In this document: positions 35,733-45,531 of the stretch, piece after piece | Position numbering within the stretch: the first letter of the stretch is position 1 | How the letters are laid out: the number at the start of each line of letters is the position of its first letter | Assembly: GCA_016712225.1 (NCBI GenBank) | Contig: JADJRL010000003.1 | Coordinates: 4,167,501-4,231,500 of the forward strand | Reading direction: 5' to 3' | DNA from: Candidatus Defluviibacterium haderslevense | Lineage (GTDB): Bacteria > Bacteroidota > Bacteroidia > Chitinophagales > Saprospiraceae | Length of the DNA stretch: 64,000 nt | Program-made: the position numbers and the translations under genes | The notes under the pieces: generated by a model | Seen by the model: the letters and a program-made list of their open reading frames with translations, nothing else | What the model was told of the DNA's origin: nothing | The model's database searches: none

Positions 35733-36368
35733 TTATTCTTCCCTCAGATCTTCTATATGAATACCTTTTAATTGATCAGTTTTCATTTCAAAATCTGAAT
35801 TGGGAATTTTAGTATTCACCGTATTACTCTTGACTTTAATGGTTGAATTTGATCCATTTTTTTCGAACCATTGAACTTTTGTAATTTGATTTGTAGTGGT
35901 ATTAATATATAATTTTATTTTAAAAACGCTCTCCTTTCTATCTAGTGGTTTAAAATCAAAAACAGCTTCAGATTTGGTTGTTGAAATCAACTGGTACTCG
36001 TACTGATCAGATTTATATAATTTGACAAGATATTTAGGATGAAAAGGATTCTCTGCCGATTCAATCTTAGAAATTTGAACTTCTTTTTGGGAAACCAAAT
36101 AAGTCCATTGAACTGACCCATTAAAATAAATTTCCTGTTGTGGAAGTATCATCTTGAAGGCATCTCCTTGATAAACAAATGAGCCTTTTTCATTTTTTGG
36201 TTTGCTTTCTGCAACTTTAGTTTCCAGATCAAATTCTATTTTTAAACTTTTATATTGTGTATACTTTTTATCAACATGAGTTAATATCTTTAAAGCCTTT
36301 GGATCTGTACTAGCATTACTGTGTACCACCATCAAAAAAAACACAGAAAATACGATCAATTTTTGCAT
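35733..36368 (-). CDS. lolA: LolA-like periplasmic lipoprotein carrier
   Basis: A signal peptide (about 1-20, ends SNAST) precedes a 190-residue LolA-like beta-sheet domain. Typical features are KYTQYKSLKIEFDLET, then KGSFVYQGDAFKMILPQQEIYFNG and the VQWTYL segment. LolA carries outer-membrane lipoproteins across the periplasm; this fits the many lipoproteins here. It is upstream of the GH3 gene and probably co-transcribed with it. Confidence 0.82.
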   Translation of the reverse strand: MQKLIVFSVFFLMVVHSNASTDPKALKILTHVDKKYTQYKSLKIEFDLETKVAESKPKNEKGSFVYQGDAFKMILPQQEIYFNGSVQWTYLVSQKEVQISKIESAENPFHPKYLVKLYKSDQYEYQLISTTKSEAVFDFKPLDRKESVFKIKLYINTTTNQITKVQWFEKNGSNSTIKVKSNTVNTKIPNSDFEMKTDQLKGIHIEDLREE

Positions 36369-36725
36369 ATCACAATTTAAGGATTAGACCCAAAAATACC
36401 CTATAATTCGGCCAAATATAGTTAAAAGTTGGTTAAACTCTATTGTACAAGCTATTTTGCATCAAGAATTGAAACCTCAACCAAAAGGACCTCAAATATT
36501 AAACTTATAAAACACAAATATTCAATAGTCCTGAATAACTGTTTATTATCAAAATGAAAATCATTAGTTTATAACTTACATTTCCCGAACTCATTAATAT
36601 AAATATGCAAACGATAATAATCAAGAATTAAAGACTTGGTAAAACCTTTGACCTTAAAATAGAATTTTATAAATATTTATAATAATTCCTATTTTTACCT
36701 ACCCATTCAAGCAACGTTTACAGAT
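36369..36725. other. Intergenic region between divergent lolA and YwaF-like genes
   Basis: AT-rich, no ORF. It contains the minus-strand -7-like elements listed separately; nothing else was recognised. Confidence 0.5.
36391..36420 (-). promoter_or_regulatory. Two -7-like elements upstream of lolA
   Basis: Plus-strand CAAAAATA (36391-36398) and CAAATATA (36413-36420) read TATTTTTG and TATATTTG on the minus strand. Either could serve the lolA-GH3 unit; neither has a well-spaced -33 TTG. Confidence 0.35.
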
Positions 36726-37451
36726 ATGGACCGATATTTTGGCAATATGGAAGGATTTCAGGCTTTTGGCTCGGCCCATTTAATTCCTGTAATCTTCTAC
36801 ACCATTCTAACATGCATTTGGATCTATTTAGCCAAAAAATGGGATGATCAAAAACAATATAAAAGTGCTTTGTACTTTTCATTTGTACTGGCTGGACTTG
36901 TCCTATTCTGGATGTTTTTCAAAATGTGGAATAATCAATTTGACCCTGCCGAAGATTTTCCTTTTCACTTATGTAATATTTTAACACTGGTATTACCTTT
37001 CGCATTATATTATAAGTCACGATGGTTTTTTGGCATACTCTATTTCTGGGTACTCGTAGGTACCATGCAGGCTATTTTAACTCCGGAATTAAAAGAACCC
37101 TTTCCTCATTTTATTTATTTTAGATATTGGACCGTTCATTGTGGCCTTGTTATGCTGATATTCTATGGCTTGTTGGTTTTCAAATGGAAAGTATACTGGA
37201 AAGATATTCGCAATGCAATAATTGGTGCAAACGTTTATGTTGTTTTTTCTTTTATTGCCAATTATCTATCCGGAGGGAATTACTTCTTTACCATGCACAA
37301 ACCAAGAACAGCTTCTTTACTTGACTATCTTGGACCTTGGCCATGGTATCTATTCACCGGCCAAATCATAATGGTTCTTTTGTTTATAGGGGCCTATCTT
37401 CCGCTTCACTTTAATTACAGAAAGTATCAAAAGACAAATCAAACAATCTAA
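36726..37451 (+). CDS. YwaF-family integral membrane protein, second copy
   Basis: 241 residues and about six to seven membrane segments. It shares the family blocks FPFHLCNILT, VGTMQAILTPEL, HFIYFRYWTVHCGLV and a late PWPWY motif. It is clearly related to, but not close to, the 11009-11713 protein. The function of the family is unknown to me. Its 3' end is 11 bases from the convergent PorE-like gene. Confidence 0.8.
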   Translation: MDRYFGNMEGFQAFGSAHLIPVIFYTILTCIWIYLAKKWDDQKQYKSALYFSFVLAGLVLFWMFFKMWNNQFDPAEDFPFHLCNILTLVLPFALYYKSRWFFGILYFWVLVGTMQAILTPELKEPFPHFIYFRYWTVHCGLVMLIFYGLLVFKWKVYWKDIRNAIIGANVYVVFSFIANYLSGGNYFFTMHKPRTASLLDYLGPWPWYLFTGQIIMVLLFIGAYLPLHFNYRKYQKTNQTI

Positions 37452-37462
37452 ACTTAAAATTT

Positions 37463-39418
37463 CTATAATTTTATTCTAAAAGTTGTCCTTCTATTTTTTT
37501 GATGTTCTTCTTCGGTACAGGTACTACAATTGCAATTTATAGCTGGATCAAGTTCACCTACTCCATTGGATTGAAGTCTATTTGAGGGAATTCCTTTGCT
37601 GATCAAATAGGAAACGACAGAATGAGCTCTTTTTTGACTTAAATTTAAATTATATTGATCTTCACCTCGACAATCTGTATGTGACACAACTACAATATTA
37701 ATTTTTGGATTTGAAATAAGTATCTCATATAGATGATCTAAGGCAAACTTAGCATCTTCTCTTATATCCCATTTATCGTAATCATAATATACATTATCCA
37801 GAACAAATTCTTTATCGATAATCAAAGGAACCAAAACTACTTTATAATCTAAATTAATGGTTGTATCTCGCTCCAGTGAATCCAAGAAAGGAGTTCTAAA
37901 ACTCAATATTTGATTCAAATATCCACGTCGTGAACACTTAATTTGGTAATCGGTATTCGGATTTAAATAAAAAATCATTTTAGTTTTATTTCCAGAATAA
38001 ACGAAATCCTTCATATCCTTGGTCATTTCCAATTGGACCGAATCTAATTCTTTATTTAGGTTTTCAGTCTTGTATGTTTCGATTTTTAGAAAAGTTATTG
38101 TTGCAACAATATTAATTTTACCAAGCTTTTTATTGGGGACATTGAATACACTATTTGGATTTTTTATATACTGAAAACTATAAATATCATCACCTTGAGA
38201 TTGATTTCTGTTACTGGTAAAAATACCTGATTGAACAATGGTATCATTAGATTTAAATAATGGATCTTTAGAAAAATTAAAATCGTCCGCTCCACTATTC
38301 ACTGGATAATCTAAATGTTGCGGAGATGACCACTTACCATCTTTGGTTCTCCATGTTTTAAATAGATCTAAACCACCCATACCGGCTAAATAATCTGAAG
38401 AAAAATATAAGGTATCATGATCCCAGGTTGGGAATTTCTCATTACCCTGTGAATTAATCAATGATCCCAAATTTACTGGCTTACTCCATTGTTCATCCAT
38501 CCATTGGGCTAAATACAAATCATACTTACCTTCACCCCCTTCTCGATCGGAGCTAAAGATCAAAATGGAATCTGATTTATAAATTGCAGGATTTACATTA
38601 TTACATTTAAAATTACCTAAATCTATTAATTGTGGTTCTTCATTCTGAGGCAATAATGCAGAATAAATTTGGCAATAATAATCCCCCGTTCCTGGATCAC
38701 TACATCTGGTAAAATATAATTTCTCACCATTATTCACAAGGGAACAACTACCTTCATTATCAGGAGTATTGATGTTATTTATTGAAACCAAATCGGCTGA
38801 TTCAGATTCACGATTCAGAATAAAGAGGTCAGAAAAAAATTGACCAGACCAGTTGTATTTTTTTTTGCCTTTGGTTCCAAATCGATCAGAACTAAAATAG
38901 ATGTCACCTGCAGGACTATAAACAGCTGCAAAATCATTAGCAGTTTCATTTAATGATTCAAATGGCCTTACTCTATAAATAAAAGGATTGGACTTATTTT
39001 CTTTCCAACTTTGAGCTAATTTGCAAATAGAAATTTCGCGCCTGTATATTAAACCACCTTGAGCTTCTTCTGCTAAATCATTAAAGACATCAATAGCATA
39101 ATCGTATTGTTCATTCTGCTTTAAGGCGAAGGCATATTTTTCGAGTGCCGGAAGACCGTATCCCAGATCATAAGCCCGCTTGTACCATATTAATTCGTTC
39201 TCTGAATCACTGATTTTGGAATAACATTGTCCTAATTGAAAAGCTATACCTGCTTTGGATTTTTTAGTAATGGCGGTTTCAAATTCATTGTTATAAAAAG
39301 AAATAGCGAGTGAATATTGCTTCACATCATACGCTTCTTGTCCTGATTTGAGTTTTTTCTGACTCATACAAGACACCAAGGCAATTAACGAGACCCAAAT
39401 AAAATGCCGTTTAGTCAT
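37463..39418 (-). CDS. PorE-like lipoprotein (TPR, PD40 propeller, CRD, OmpA domain)
   Basis: The domain order is that of the T9SS protein PorE. It has a lipobox-like IALVSC (Cys near 17 from the chosen start), TPR-like helices (about 25-130), a PD40 propeller (about 150-415; FSSDRFG, FSSDREGGEGKYDLY, FSSDYLAGMGGLDL), a carboxypeptidase-regulatory domain (about 430-520), and a C-terminal OmpA peptidoglycan-binding domain (SHTDCRGEDQYNLNLSQKRA). PorE ties the T9SS ring to peptidoglycan. The start is placed at MTKRHF (39418) rather than the upstream ATG at 39433, because this gives a clean lipoprotein signal. Confidence 0.82.
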   Translation of the reverse strand: MTKRHFIWVSLIALVSCMSQKKLKSGQEAYDVKQYSLAISFYNNEFETAITKKSKAGIAFQLGQCYSKISDSENELIWYKRAYDLGYGLPALEKYAFALKQNEQYDYAIDVFNDLAEEAQGGLIYRREISICKLAQSWKENKSNPFIYRVRPFESLNETANDFAAVYSPAGDIYFSSDRFGTKGKKKYNWSGQFFSDLFILNRESESADLVSINNINTPDNEGSCSLVNNGEKLYFTRCSDPGTGDYYCQIYSALLPQNEEPQLIDLGNFKCNNVNPAIYKSDSILIFSSDREGGEGKYDLYLAQWMDEQWSKPVNLGSLINSQGNEKFPTWDHDTLYFSSDYLAGMGGLDLFKTWRTKDGKWSSPQHLDYPVNSGADDFNFSKDPLFKSNDTIVQSGIFTSNRNQSQGDDIYSFQYIKNPNSVFNVPNKKLGKINIVATITFLKIETYKTENLNKELDSVQLEMTKDMKDFVYSGNKTKMIFYLNPNTDYQIKCSRRGYLNQILSFRTPFLDSLERDTTINLDYKVVLVPLIIDKEFVLDNVYYDYDKWDIREDAKFALDHLYEILISNPKINIVVVSHTDCRGEDQYNLNLSQKRAHSVVSYLISKGIPSNRLQSNGVGELDPAINCNCSTCTEEEHQKNRRTTFRIKL

Positions 39419-39477
39419 TATACTATAACGCAAAAAAATGTCTTTTAATGTAACTATTCAGTTCCCAATTTGAACTG

Positions 39478-39636
39478 TAAGTTTTTGTCATCATTTTTGC
39501 AAAAATCAGGCAAAAATGTACCGTTGCTTCGAACGGCACAAGCCGCCAAAAACTAAAAATATTTTCATTTTACAACGGATTTTATCCGTCGCAAAAAATT
39601 CATCGTACCTACAGGACTTTTACCTGAATAGTTACC
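39478..39636. repeat. REP-like dispersed element, copy 2
   Basis: Same orientation as the 28996-29150 copy. The first part is nearly identical, including CCGTT-GCTTCG-AACGG. The second hairpin has diverged (ACGGAT-TTT-ATCCGT) but is still complementary, so the pairing is conserved even though bases changed. Confidence 0.66.
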
Positions 39637-39644
39637 TTTTAATA

Positions 39645-39683
39645 AAAAATGCTTTAAAAGAATTACTCTTTTAAAGCATTTTT
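39645..39683 (-). terminator. Terminator downstream of secDF
   Basis: AAAAATGCTTTAAAAG pairs perfectly with CTTTTAAAGCATTTTT across a 7-base loop. On the minus strand the stem is followed by a T-rich tract. It lies 20 bases past the secDF stop. Confidence 0.78.
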
Positions 39684-39702
39684 ATATAAAAATATACAAT
39701 TT

Positions 39703-42700
39703 CTAAACTGCTTTAGATTTTGAAAGTTTATTTGTTATGGCTTCCTTAGTTTTTTTAGTCCTAATTCTCATACTCTTTGCAAAATCGACGATAACCGGAG
39801 TGGCAACAAATATTGAAGAATAGGTACCAATAGTTATTCCGACGATTAATGCAAAAGCGAATCCTTTAATGGATGCTCCACCGAAAAAGAACAATATTAT
39901 GATCGTCAATAAGGTAACCAATGAAGTATTAATTGTTCTGGATAAGGTTGTATTAATAGCATCATTGATCAATTCCCTTTCACTTTTTTGCGAATCTTTA
40001 GACAGATAATCCCTGATTCTATCAAATACGATAACGGTGTCATTCATTGAATATCCTATAACAGTAAGCAAGGCAGCTATGAAAGCCTGATCAATTTCCA
40101 TTGGGAACGGTAATATTCCATGAAATAGTGAAAAACAAGCTAAAACGACTAATGTGTCATGGACCAATGCAATAATAGCTCCCGCACTGTATTGCCATTT
40201 TCTAAATCGGAGCAAAATATAAATAAAAATTACAAGCAATGACAATATTAAAGCTTTATATGAGCTGCTTTTGATATCATCTGCAATCACAGGCCCTACT
40301 TGAGAATAAGAAGTTATATGAATTCCTTTGCCATCATGATTCGTGAAATCAGCATACTCAACTTGCTTGTTTAATGCCTTATTTATACCTTCTAATAATT
40401 TTGCTTTAACTTTTTCATTGACATCGGGTGATATATCATTAATTAAATATGAAGTCGTAATGTTATAAGTATTTCGTGTGTCAACACTCTTTACGATAGG
40501 GTTACCTTCAAAAGAAGTGGTTAATTCGTTTCGGAGCAATTCCGGATCTACATCCTGATCAAAGGCTACGTTAATAGAATATCCTCCTTTAAATTCTACA
40601 CCCAACTCGAATCCTCTGGTAAAGAATGATACAAATCCTATTATAGTCAAAATGGTAGAGAAAATATATGCATACTTTCTATTTCCAACCCAATCAAAAT
40701 GAAAATTCTTAAATGCTCTTTTTGTCATTTCAGATGCGAACGAAATAGACTTACCTTTATTCATCCACCAATCAATGATTAACCTGGAAACCAAAACTGA
40801 TGTAAATACAGAAAATATAATACCTATAATTAACACCAAGGCAAATCCTTTTACTGGTCCAATACCATAATAAAATAACACAATTGAAGATAGTAAAGCC
40901 GTAACGTGCGAATCTATAATAGCTGAAAGTGAATGCTTAAATCCCTCAGCAATAGCCTGAAGATAAGTTCGTCCTTCAGCTAATTCCTCTTTAATACGTT
41001 CATAAATAATGATGTTGGCATCAACCGCCATACCCATAGTTAATACAACCCCGGCAATACCTGGCAACGTTAATACCGTTCCAAATGATGCCAATGTTGC
41101 AAGTATAAATACAATGTTTAATCCTAAAGCTAAAATGGAAATAAATCCTCCTCCTGTATAGTAAAGCACCATAAATAAGAGAACTAAGAAGAACCCCCCA
41201 AGAATGGAATATAATGATCTGTCAATATTTTCCTTTCCTAATGAAGGCCCTATCAATGATTCTTGTACAATATGCGTTTTTGCAGGTAGTTTACCAACCT
41301 GTAGGATATTGGATAAATCCTTGGCTTCGTCTATGGTAAAATTACCTGAAATTTGAGTATTTCCTCCTAAAATTGGGTTAATTACACGTGGACTAGATAC
41401 AATCTCGTCATCCAATGCAATAGCAATTTGCCGATTGTTATCATTAGCAGCACGGGTTGTCATTTCACCCCATATTTTAGATCCTCTATTGTCCATAGCC
41501 AAATTAACTGTAACTTGACCTGTTACCGGATCAGGACTGACTGAAGATCTGATTATCCGTGCGCCGTCCAAGGTTGCTCCATCTGAACCCACTTTAGTTC
41601 TAATTCCATAAAGTTCATAGGAATTGGTTACCTCCTTGGTTTCATAATTAGAGTATGGTTCTGCTGACAATCTAAAATCTAAATCACTCGGAAATATAGA
41701 TTTTAATTCGGGTTTTCTCAATAATTCTAAAACTTTGTCTTTATTTCCTTTTTCAACTACACCCAAAACCGAAGGAGAATAACTAGCTGTAGAGCCTCCA
41801 TTAAGACTTAACAGGGATAACAATGGACCTCTGTCGGCAAATGGATCTGCATTTCTGATGGTATCAACACCAGCTAATGTAGAGTCTATAGCATTTCCTA
41901 AACTATCTCTGGTTATATCATATCTATTTTTTAATGTATATGCTTCTTTATTAACTGCAGATGTGTCACCGGATTCAAGAGATTTAAGTTTCTTGTCAGC
42001 TGTTACAAAGGCATCAATAAGTCCCGGGTCATTAATTCTGAACAGGTCCCAAAACTCCAATTTGGCACTTGCCTGAAGGTATTTACGGGCACGAGCTGGA
42101 TTGTCAATACCCGGCAATTCAACCAGGATCATATCCCGTTTTTTATCTAAAGATATATTTGGTTGAGTCGCACCGAATTTATCAATACGATCTTTAATAC
42201 GTTTGAATGTCAAATTAACCGTTTCATCTGCCAATTCTCTGATAATTCTAGTAACATCAGCATCAGAAGATTGAATGGTAATTCTATCTTTTAATGTAGG
42301 GCTCCTAGAAAAAACGGAAGCCATACTCTTGCCATTTCCTGCTTTTTTAAATTCTTCGGCAAATAAGTTGATAAAATCCAATTGACTGGTCTTTTGTCGT
42401 TCACTAGCTGCTGCTAACGCTGTTTTAAAAACAGGATCTTGACTCTTACCTGCTAATGAAATCATAAAATCCTGTAAATCAATTTGGAGCATACTACTCA
42501 TACCACCTTTCAAGTCCAAACCTAGACCAAGTTGCTGTTTTTTAAGGTCATTATAAGTATATTCCTTCAACATGGGAATACTGAAAATCTTCTCGCTAGA
42601 AATGGAATCCAAAAAATACGCCCGAGCCGCTTTCTCCTCCGTATAGCGCAAATCTAAATCAACTATGCCGGCACTCTTTTCAATGGCATAGCTATCAGCT

Positions 42701-42801
42701 TGTCTTTCATACTTCATGGTCGGTATGTAAAAAATAAATTGGAACAGACATACCGCAACAAGCGCGATTAAAACAAACTTGACAATTCCCTTCTCACTCA
42801 T
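39703..42801 (-). CDS. secDF: SecDF fusion protein translocase subunit
   Basis: A single 1032-residue chain carrying both SecD and SecF, the form usual in Bacteroidota. There is one N-terminal membrane segment (about 5-27), then a large periplasmic P1 region with DLKGGMSSML and VELPGIDNPARARKYLQ. The SecD membrane bundle follows (VLTMGMAVDANIIIYERIKEE). The SecF half starts near 690 with FELGVEFKGGYS and contains TVIGYSMNDTVIVFDRIRD. It uses the proton gradient to pull exported proteins across the inner membrane. It is monocistronic, with a terminator downstream and a -7 box upstream. Confidence 0.95.
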   Translation of the reverse strand: MSEKGIVKFVLIALVAVCLFQFIFYIPTMKYERQADSYAIEKSAGIVDLDLRYTEEKAARAYFLDSISSEKIFSIPMLKEYTYNDLKKQQLGLGLDLKGGMSSMLQIDLQDFMISLAGKSQDPVFKTALAAASERQKTSQLDFINLFAEEFKKAGNGKSMASVFSRSPTLKDRITIQSSDADVTRIIRELADETVNLTFKRIKDRIDKFGATQPNISLDKKRDMILVELPGIDNPARARKYLQASAKLEFWDLFRINDPGLIDAFVTADKKLKSLESGDTSAVNKEAYTLKNRYDITRDSLGNAIDSTLAGVDTIRNADPFADRGPLLSLLSLNGGSTASYSPSVLGVVEKGNKDKVLELLRKPELKSIFPSDLDFRLSAEPYSNYETKEVTNSYELYGIRTKVGSDGATLDGARIIRSSVSPDPVTGQVTVNLAMDNRGSKIWGEMTTRAANDNNRQIAIALDDEIVSSPRVINPILGGNTQISGNFTIDEAKDLSNILQVGKLPAKTHIVQESLIGPSLGKENIDRSLYSILGGFFLVLLFMVLYYTGGGFISILALGLNIVFILATLASFGTVLTLPGIAGVVLTMGMAVDANIIIYERIKEELAEGRTYLQAIAEGFKHSLSAIIDSHVTALLSSIVLFYYGIGPVKGFALVLIIGIIFSVFTSVLVSRLIIDWWMNKGKSISFASEMTKRAFKNFHFDWVGNRKYAYIFSTILTIIGFVSFFTRGFELGVEFKGGYSINVAFDQDVDPELLRNELTTSFEGNPIVKSVDTRNTYNITTSYLINDISPDVNEKVKAKLLEGINKALNKQVEYADFTNHDGKGIHITSYSQVGPVIADDIKSSSYKALILSLLVIFIYILLRFRKWQYSAGAIIALVHDTLVVLACFSLFHGILPFPMEIDQAFIAALLTVIGYSMNDTVIVFDRIRDYLSKDSQKSERELINDAINTTLSRTINTSLVTLLTIIILFFFGGASIKGFAFALIVGITIGTYSSIFVATPVIVDFAKSMRIRTKKTKEAITNKLSKSKAV

Positions 42802-42836
42802 AATTCTTTATTTATATATTTTTTGCAAAAACTCCG

Positions 42837-42844
42837 CAAATATA
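42837..42844 (-). promoter_or_regulatory. -7 element TATATTTG for secDF
   Basis: Plus-strand CAAATATA, 36 bases before the ATG. Matches TAnnTTTG; no good -33 TTG. Confidence 0.36.
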
Positions 42845-43036
42845 AGGGAATATAATGGACTGTTGTACGAAAATTTTATAAATGATGTGTTTAAATAAGT
42901 GACTGAATTATTAAGTGTAAAATATTAATAATCAACCTTTTAGTAACATTATTTCAAACCGACATGAAAAAATTTTCAAATTCTAATATTCAATCCATGC
43001 TAAATTAGGCCATTTTTTGAAAAATTTCAAAGTACA

Positions 43037-45523
43037 TTATCTCCCTACAGATAGGGTCTGGTTTATCCCAAATCTCAAATAAGAAGGTCCATTTTTAAAA
43101 TTTTCAAAAACCTGGACCCAATCCAATCGAAAAAATCTAAATGCCCCATAACCTATATTACCAAATCCTATACTCAATTCTTGCAATCCGCTTTCATGAC
43201 TACTGACCAAGCCAGAAAAACGAATGTGTTCAACCCATCCTAATCGGTTAATTCCAGGTATCCGATCCAACAATATTCCTTTAAAATCGTGCTCTATATG
43301 AAAGGTCAATAAATATTTAGGTTCTATAATTCTGTATAAACCCCATCCTAAAAAGTAATTATTCAATTCTGGTAGCGAATAAACAGCAAAGGCATTCCCA
43401 TTTATATACAATTGGTCGACAACATCCATTGGTGATTTGGAATCTAATAAAGATCCTGCTAAGGTCAGCAAACTCGCACCCCATCTATTCCATGAAATTT
43501 GTTGACTTATACTCATGTCATATTTCAAAAAATGTTCTTTAGTCGTCACATAGTAGCCTAAAGTTGCCTTTAAATTGATTTTTGGCCAATCAGATCCCAA
43601 ATTGGTTATTCCATTTGGTGTTTTCCATACTTTTGAATAAGGCTGGATGTCAAAACGGATGATAGCTTTAATTAGATTTCGATGACTAATCTTCAACAAT
43701 TCTTGACCATATTCAGTGGTTTGGTTTGTTGAATAAGTTACATCTTTTTTTAGCCAACTGTATTGACTTTGATTCGAGACTGAAGATCTGTTTATATAAA
43801 AAAGTGAAAAATGACTTCGAATACTATAATTTATATCTCTGGATGCGTCAAATTGAATAAAATCTTGTTGATATAATTTTAAGGCATTTTTTTTATTAAG
43901 CAATGATGAAAAAGTATTATACAAATTCGAAACATTCTGATAAGAATTAAATTCTGATAATTCTGAACCTCCAGCCCACCGCAATTGTATATTTTTGAAC
44001 GGATTAAAACGATAATAAATAGATGCTTTAGCATTCAATCGTTTATTAGCAAATCCATAACTCAAATCAAGATCACCAGTCCATTTATGATACCATAAAT
44101 CTTTATCTAAATATTGAGATAGCCTTAAAGCAATCATGAGATTGGTCCCTTGCACCGGATTAAATGCAAGTGAGTTGATTGGGCTTTTATAGGTTATAAA
44201 TCGTTGTTTGTAACTTTTGGAATAAGTATAACCCATCAACAGGTTGAGCCATTTAAATTGATTGGATATCCGATCTGTAGAATCCAAGTAATGCTTTGAG
44301 GCTTTGATCAATTTTAAACTATCTTTTTTTAAATAATCGAGTTGTTCATCGCTAGTTAAAGGCATGGGCCTTATAGAATCCCAATACAATTGACTTTTAA
44401 AGTTAGAGCCTTTAAGTATCTCTAGTGTTTCATTTTTATTCTGTATCCTAAGTGTATCATTTATTTGTATATTCTTATAAAAGATACTAAAATTCCCTTC
44501 AAGACTTATTCCTAGTAATTCAGCCTTAAACTTAAACAATTGATTTTGGACCCTCCAAAAACTATCCTTCCCAATTGAAAAGTGATTTTGGTTTAGAAAA
44601 ATAGTATCAAACAAAGCTTGCTTAATTTGGGCGCCCCGAATAAATCCATTAAAACTATAGATCACAAAGGCTTGATCTAATATATAAAGATCTCCGGACC
44701 ACACAGCATCTTCTCTGATTTTAGGAATCATTCTAATTTTATGAACTGATTGATTGTTTTCATTGGTATAAGTACCTAGCAATTTATATTTGTAATGATT
44801 CAATGCATAATCTGAAATTGGAGAGATTATATCTTTTGAAAAGGGTGTGACATTTTGATACAAATTAAAATTCAAGGCTCCTGCCCGATTAAACGAAAAT
44901 CCATTATCATCTCCGGAAACTTTTGAACTGATCATAACCTCTTTAATCGTATTGGGCTTTTCAAAAGAAATTTCAGATATGGATTCTGATAAATAGACAA
45001 TTCCCTGGCGGTTTGAATCCAAATTACCATCCATATTCCCAATGTTTTGTCCCAAAATTTTATTTGGTGCATTCAATATTCTCATCGAGCCCTTAGTATA
45101 AGATTCGCAGGTATAAGAATGATCCCATTGTTCATACTTCTTTCGATTAGCAATGGTTCGACGAATAATGTCATATGCTGGATCTTCTTTCTTTGAAGAA
45201 AACGTAATTTCTCCTAATTTGTAAATCGCTTCATTCAGGACAACATCAAGCTTCACTGGAGTTGTATTATATTGGACCTCTCTTACTAATTTTTCAAAAC
45301 CAGTATATTGATAGACAATTTTAATTGAACCGGTCTTTAAGGCTAATTCATACTGCCCTTTCTCATTGGCCAAAGTTCCTATAGTAGTTCCTTGAATGTA
45401 AATACTAGCATAGGGTAAAGCCTGACCATCAGCATCTTTTATGCTACCATATAATTGAGCTAAAGAGGATTGCTGTTGGAATAAAATCAATCCAAATATG
45501 AAATAAAAAACGCTTTTTCTCAT
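43037..45523 (-). CDS. DUF5686-family outer-membrane protein with carboxypeptidase-regulatory domain
   Basis: A signal peptide (ending SSLAQ) precedes a carboxypeptidase-regulatory beta-sandwich (LYGSIKDADGQALPYASIYIQG, about 25-105). The DUF5686 region typical of Bacteroidota follows (YDIIRRTIANRKKYEQWDHSYTCESYTKGSMRI), then a long barrel-like part. The last residues are SVGR, not an aromatic residue. The exact function is unknown. The frame is open from 45547, overlapping pabA; I choose MRKSVFYF at 45523, which leaves an 8-base gap and a proper signal peptide. It is probably transcribed from the pabA promoter. Confidence 0.8.
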   Translation of the reverse strand: MRKSVFYFIFGLILFQQQSSLAQLYGSIKDADGQALPYASIYIQGTTIGTLANEKGQYELALKTGSIKIVYQYTGFEKLVREVQYNTTPVKLDVVLNEAIYKLGEITFSSKKEDPAYDIIRRTIANRKKYEQWDHSYTCESYTKGSMRILNAPNKILGQNIGNMDGNLDSNRQGIVYLSESISEISFEKPNTIKEVMISSKVSGDDNGFSFNRAGALNFNLYQNVTPFSKDIISPISDYALNHYKYKLLGTYTNENNQSVHKIRMIPKIREDAVWSGDLYILDQAFVIYSFNGFIRGAQIKQALFDTIFLNQNHFSIGKDSFWRVQNQLFKFKAELLGISLEGNFSIFYKNIQINDTLRIQNKNETLEILKGSNFKSQLYWDSIRPMPLTSDEQLDYLKKDSLKLIKASKHYLDSTDRISNQFKWLNLLMGYTYSKSYKQRFITYKSPINSLAFNPVQGTNLMIALRLSQYLDKDLWYHKWTGDLDLSYGFANKRLNAKASIYYRFNPFKNIQLRWAGGSELSEFNSYQNVSNLYNTFSSLLNKKNALKLYQQDFIQFDASRDINYSIRSHFSLFYINRSSVSNQSQYSWLKKDVTYSTNQTTEYGQELLKISHRNLIKAIIRFDIQPYSKVWKTPNGITNLGSDWPKINLKATLGYYVTTKEHFLKYDMSISQQISWNRWGASLLTLAGSLLDSKSPMDVVDQLYINGNAFAVYSLPELNNYFLGWGLYRIIEPKYLLTFHIEHDFKGILLDRIPGINRLGWVEHIRFSGLVSSHESGLQELSIGFGNIGYGAFRFFRLDWVQVFENFKNGPSYLRFGINQTLSVGR

Positions 45524-45531
45524 GATCCTAA

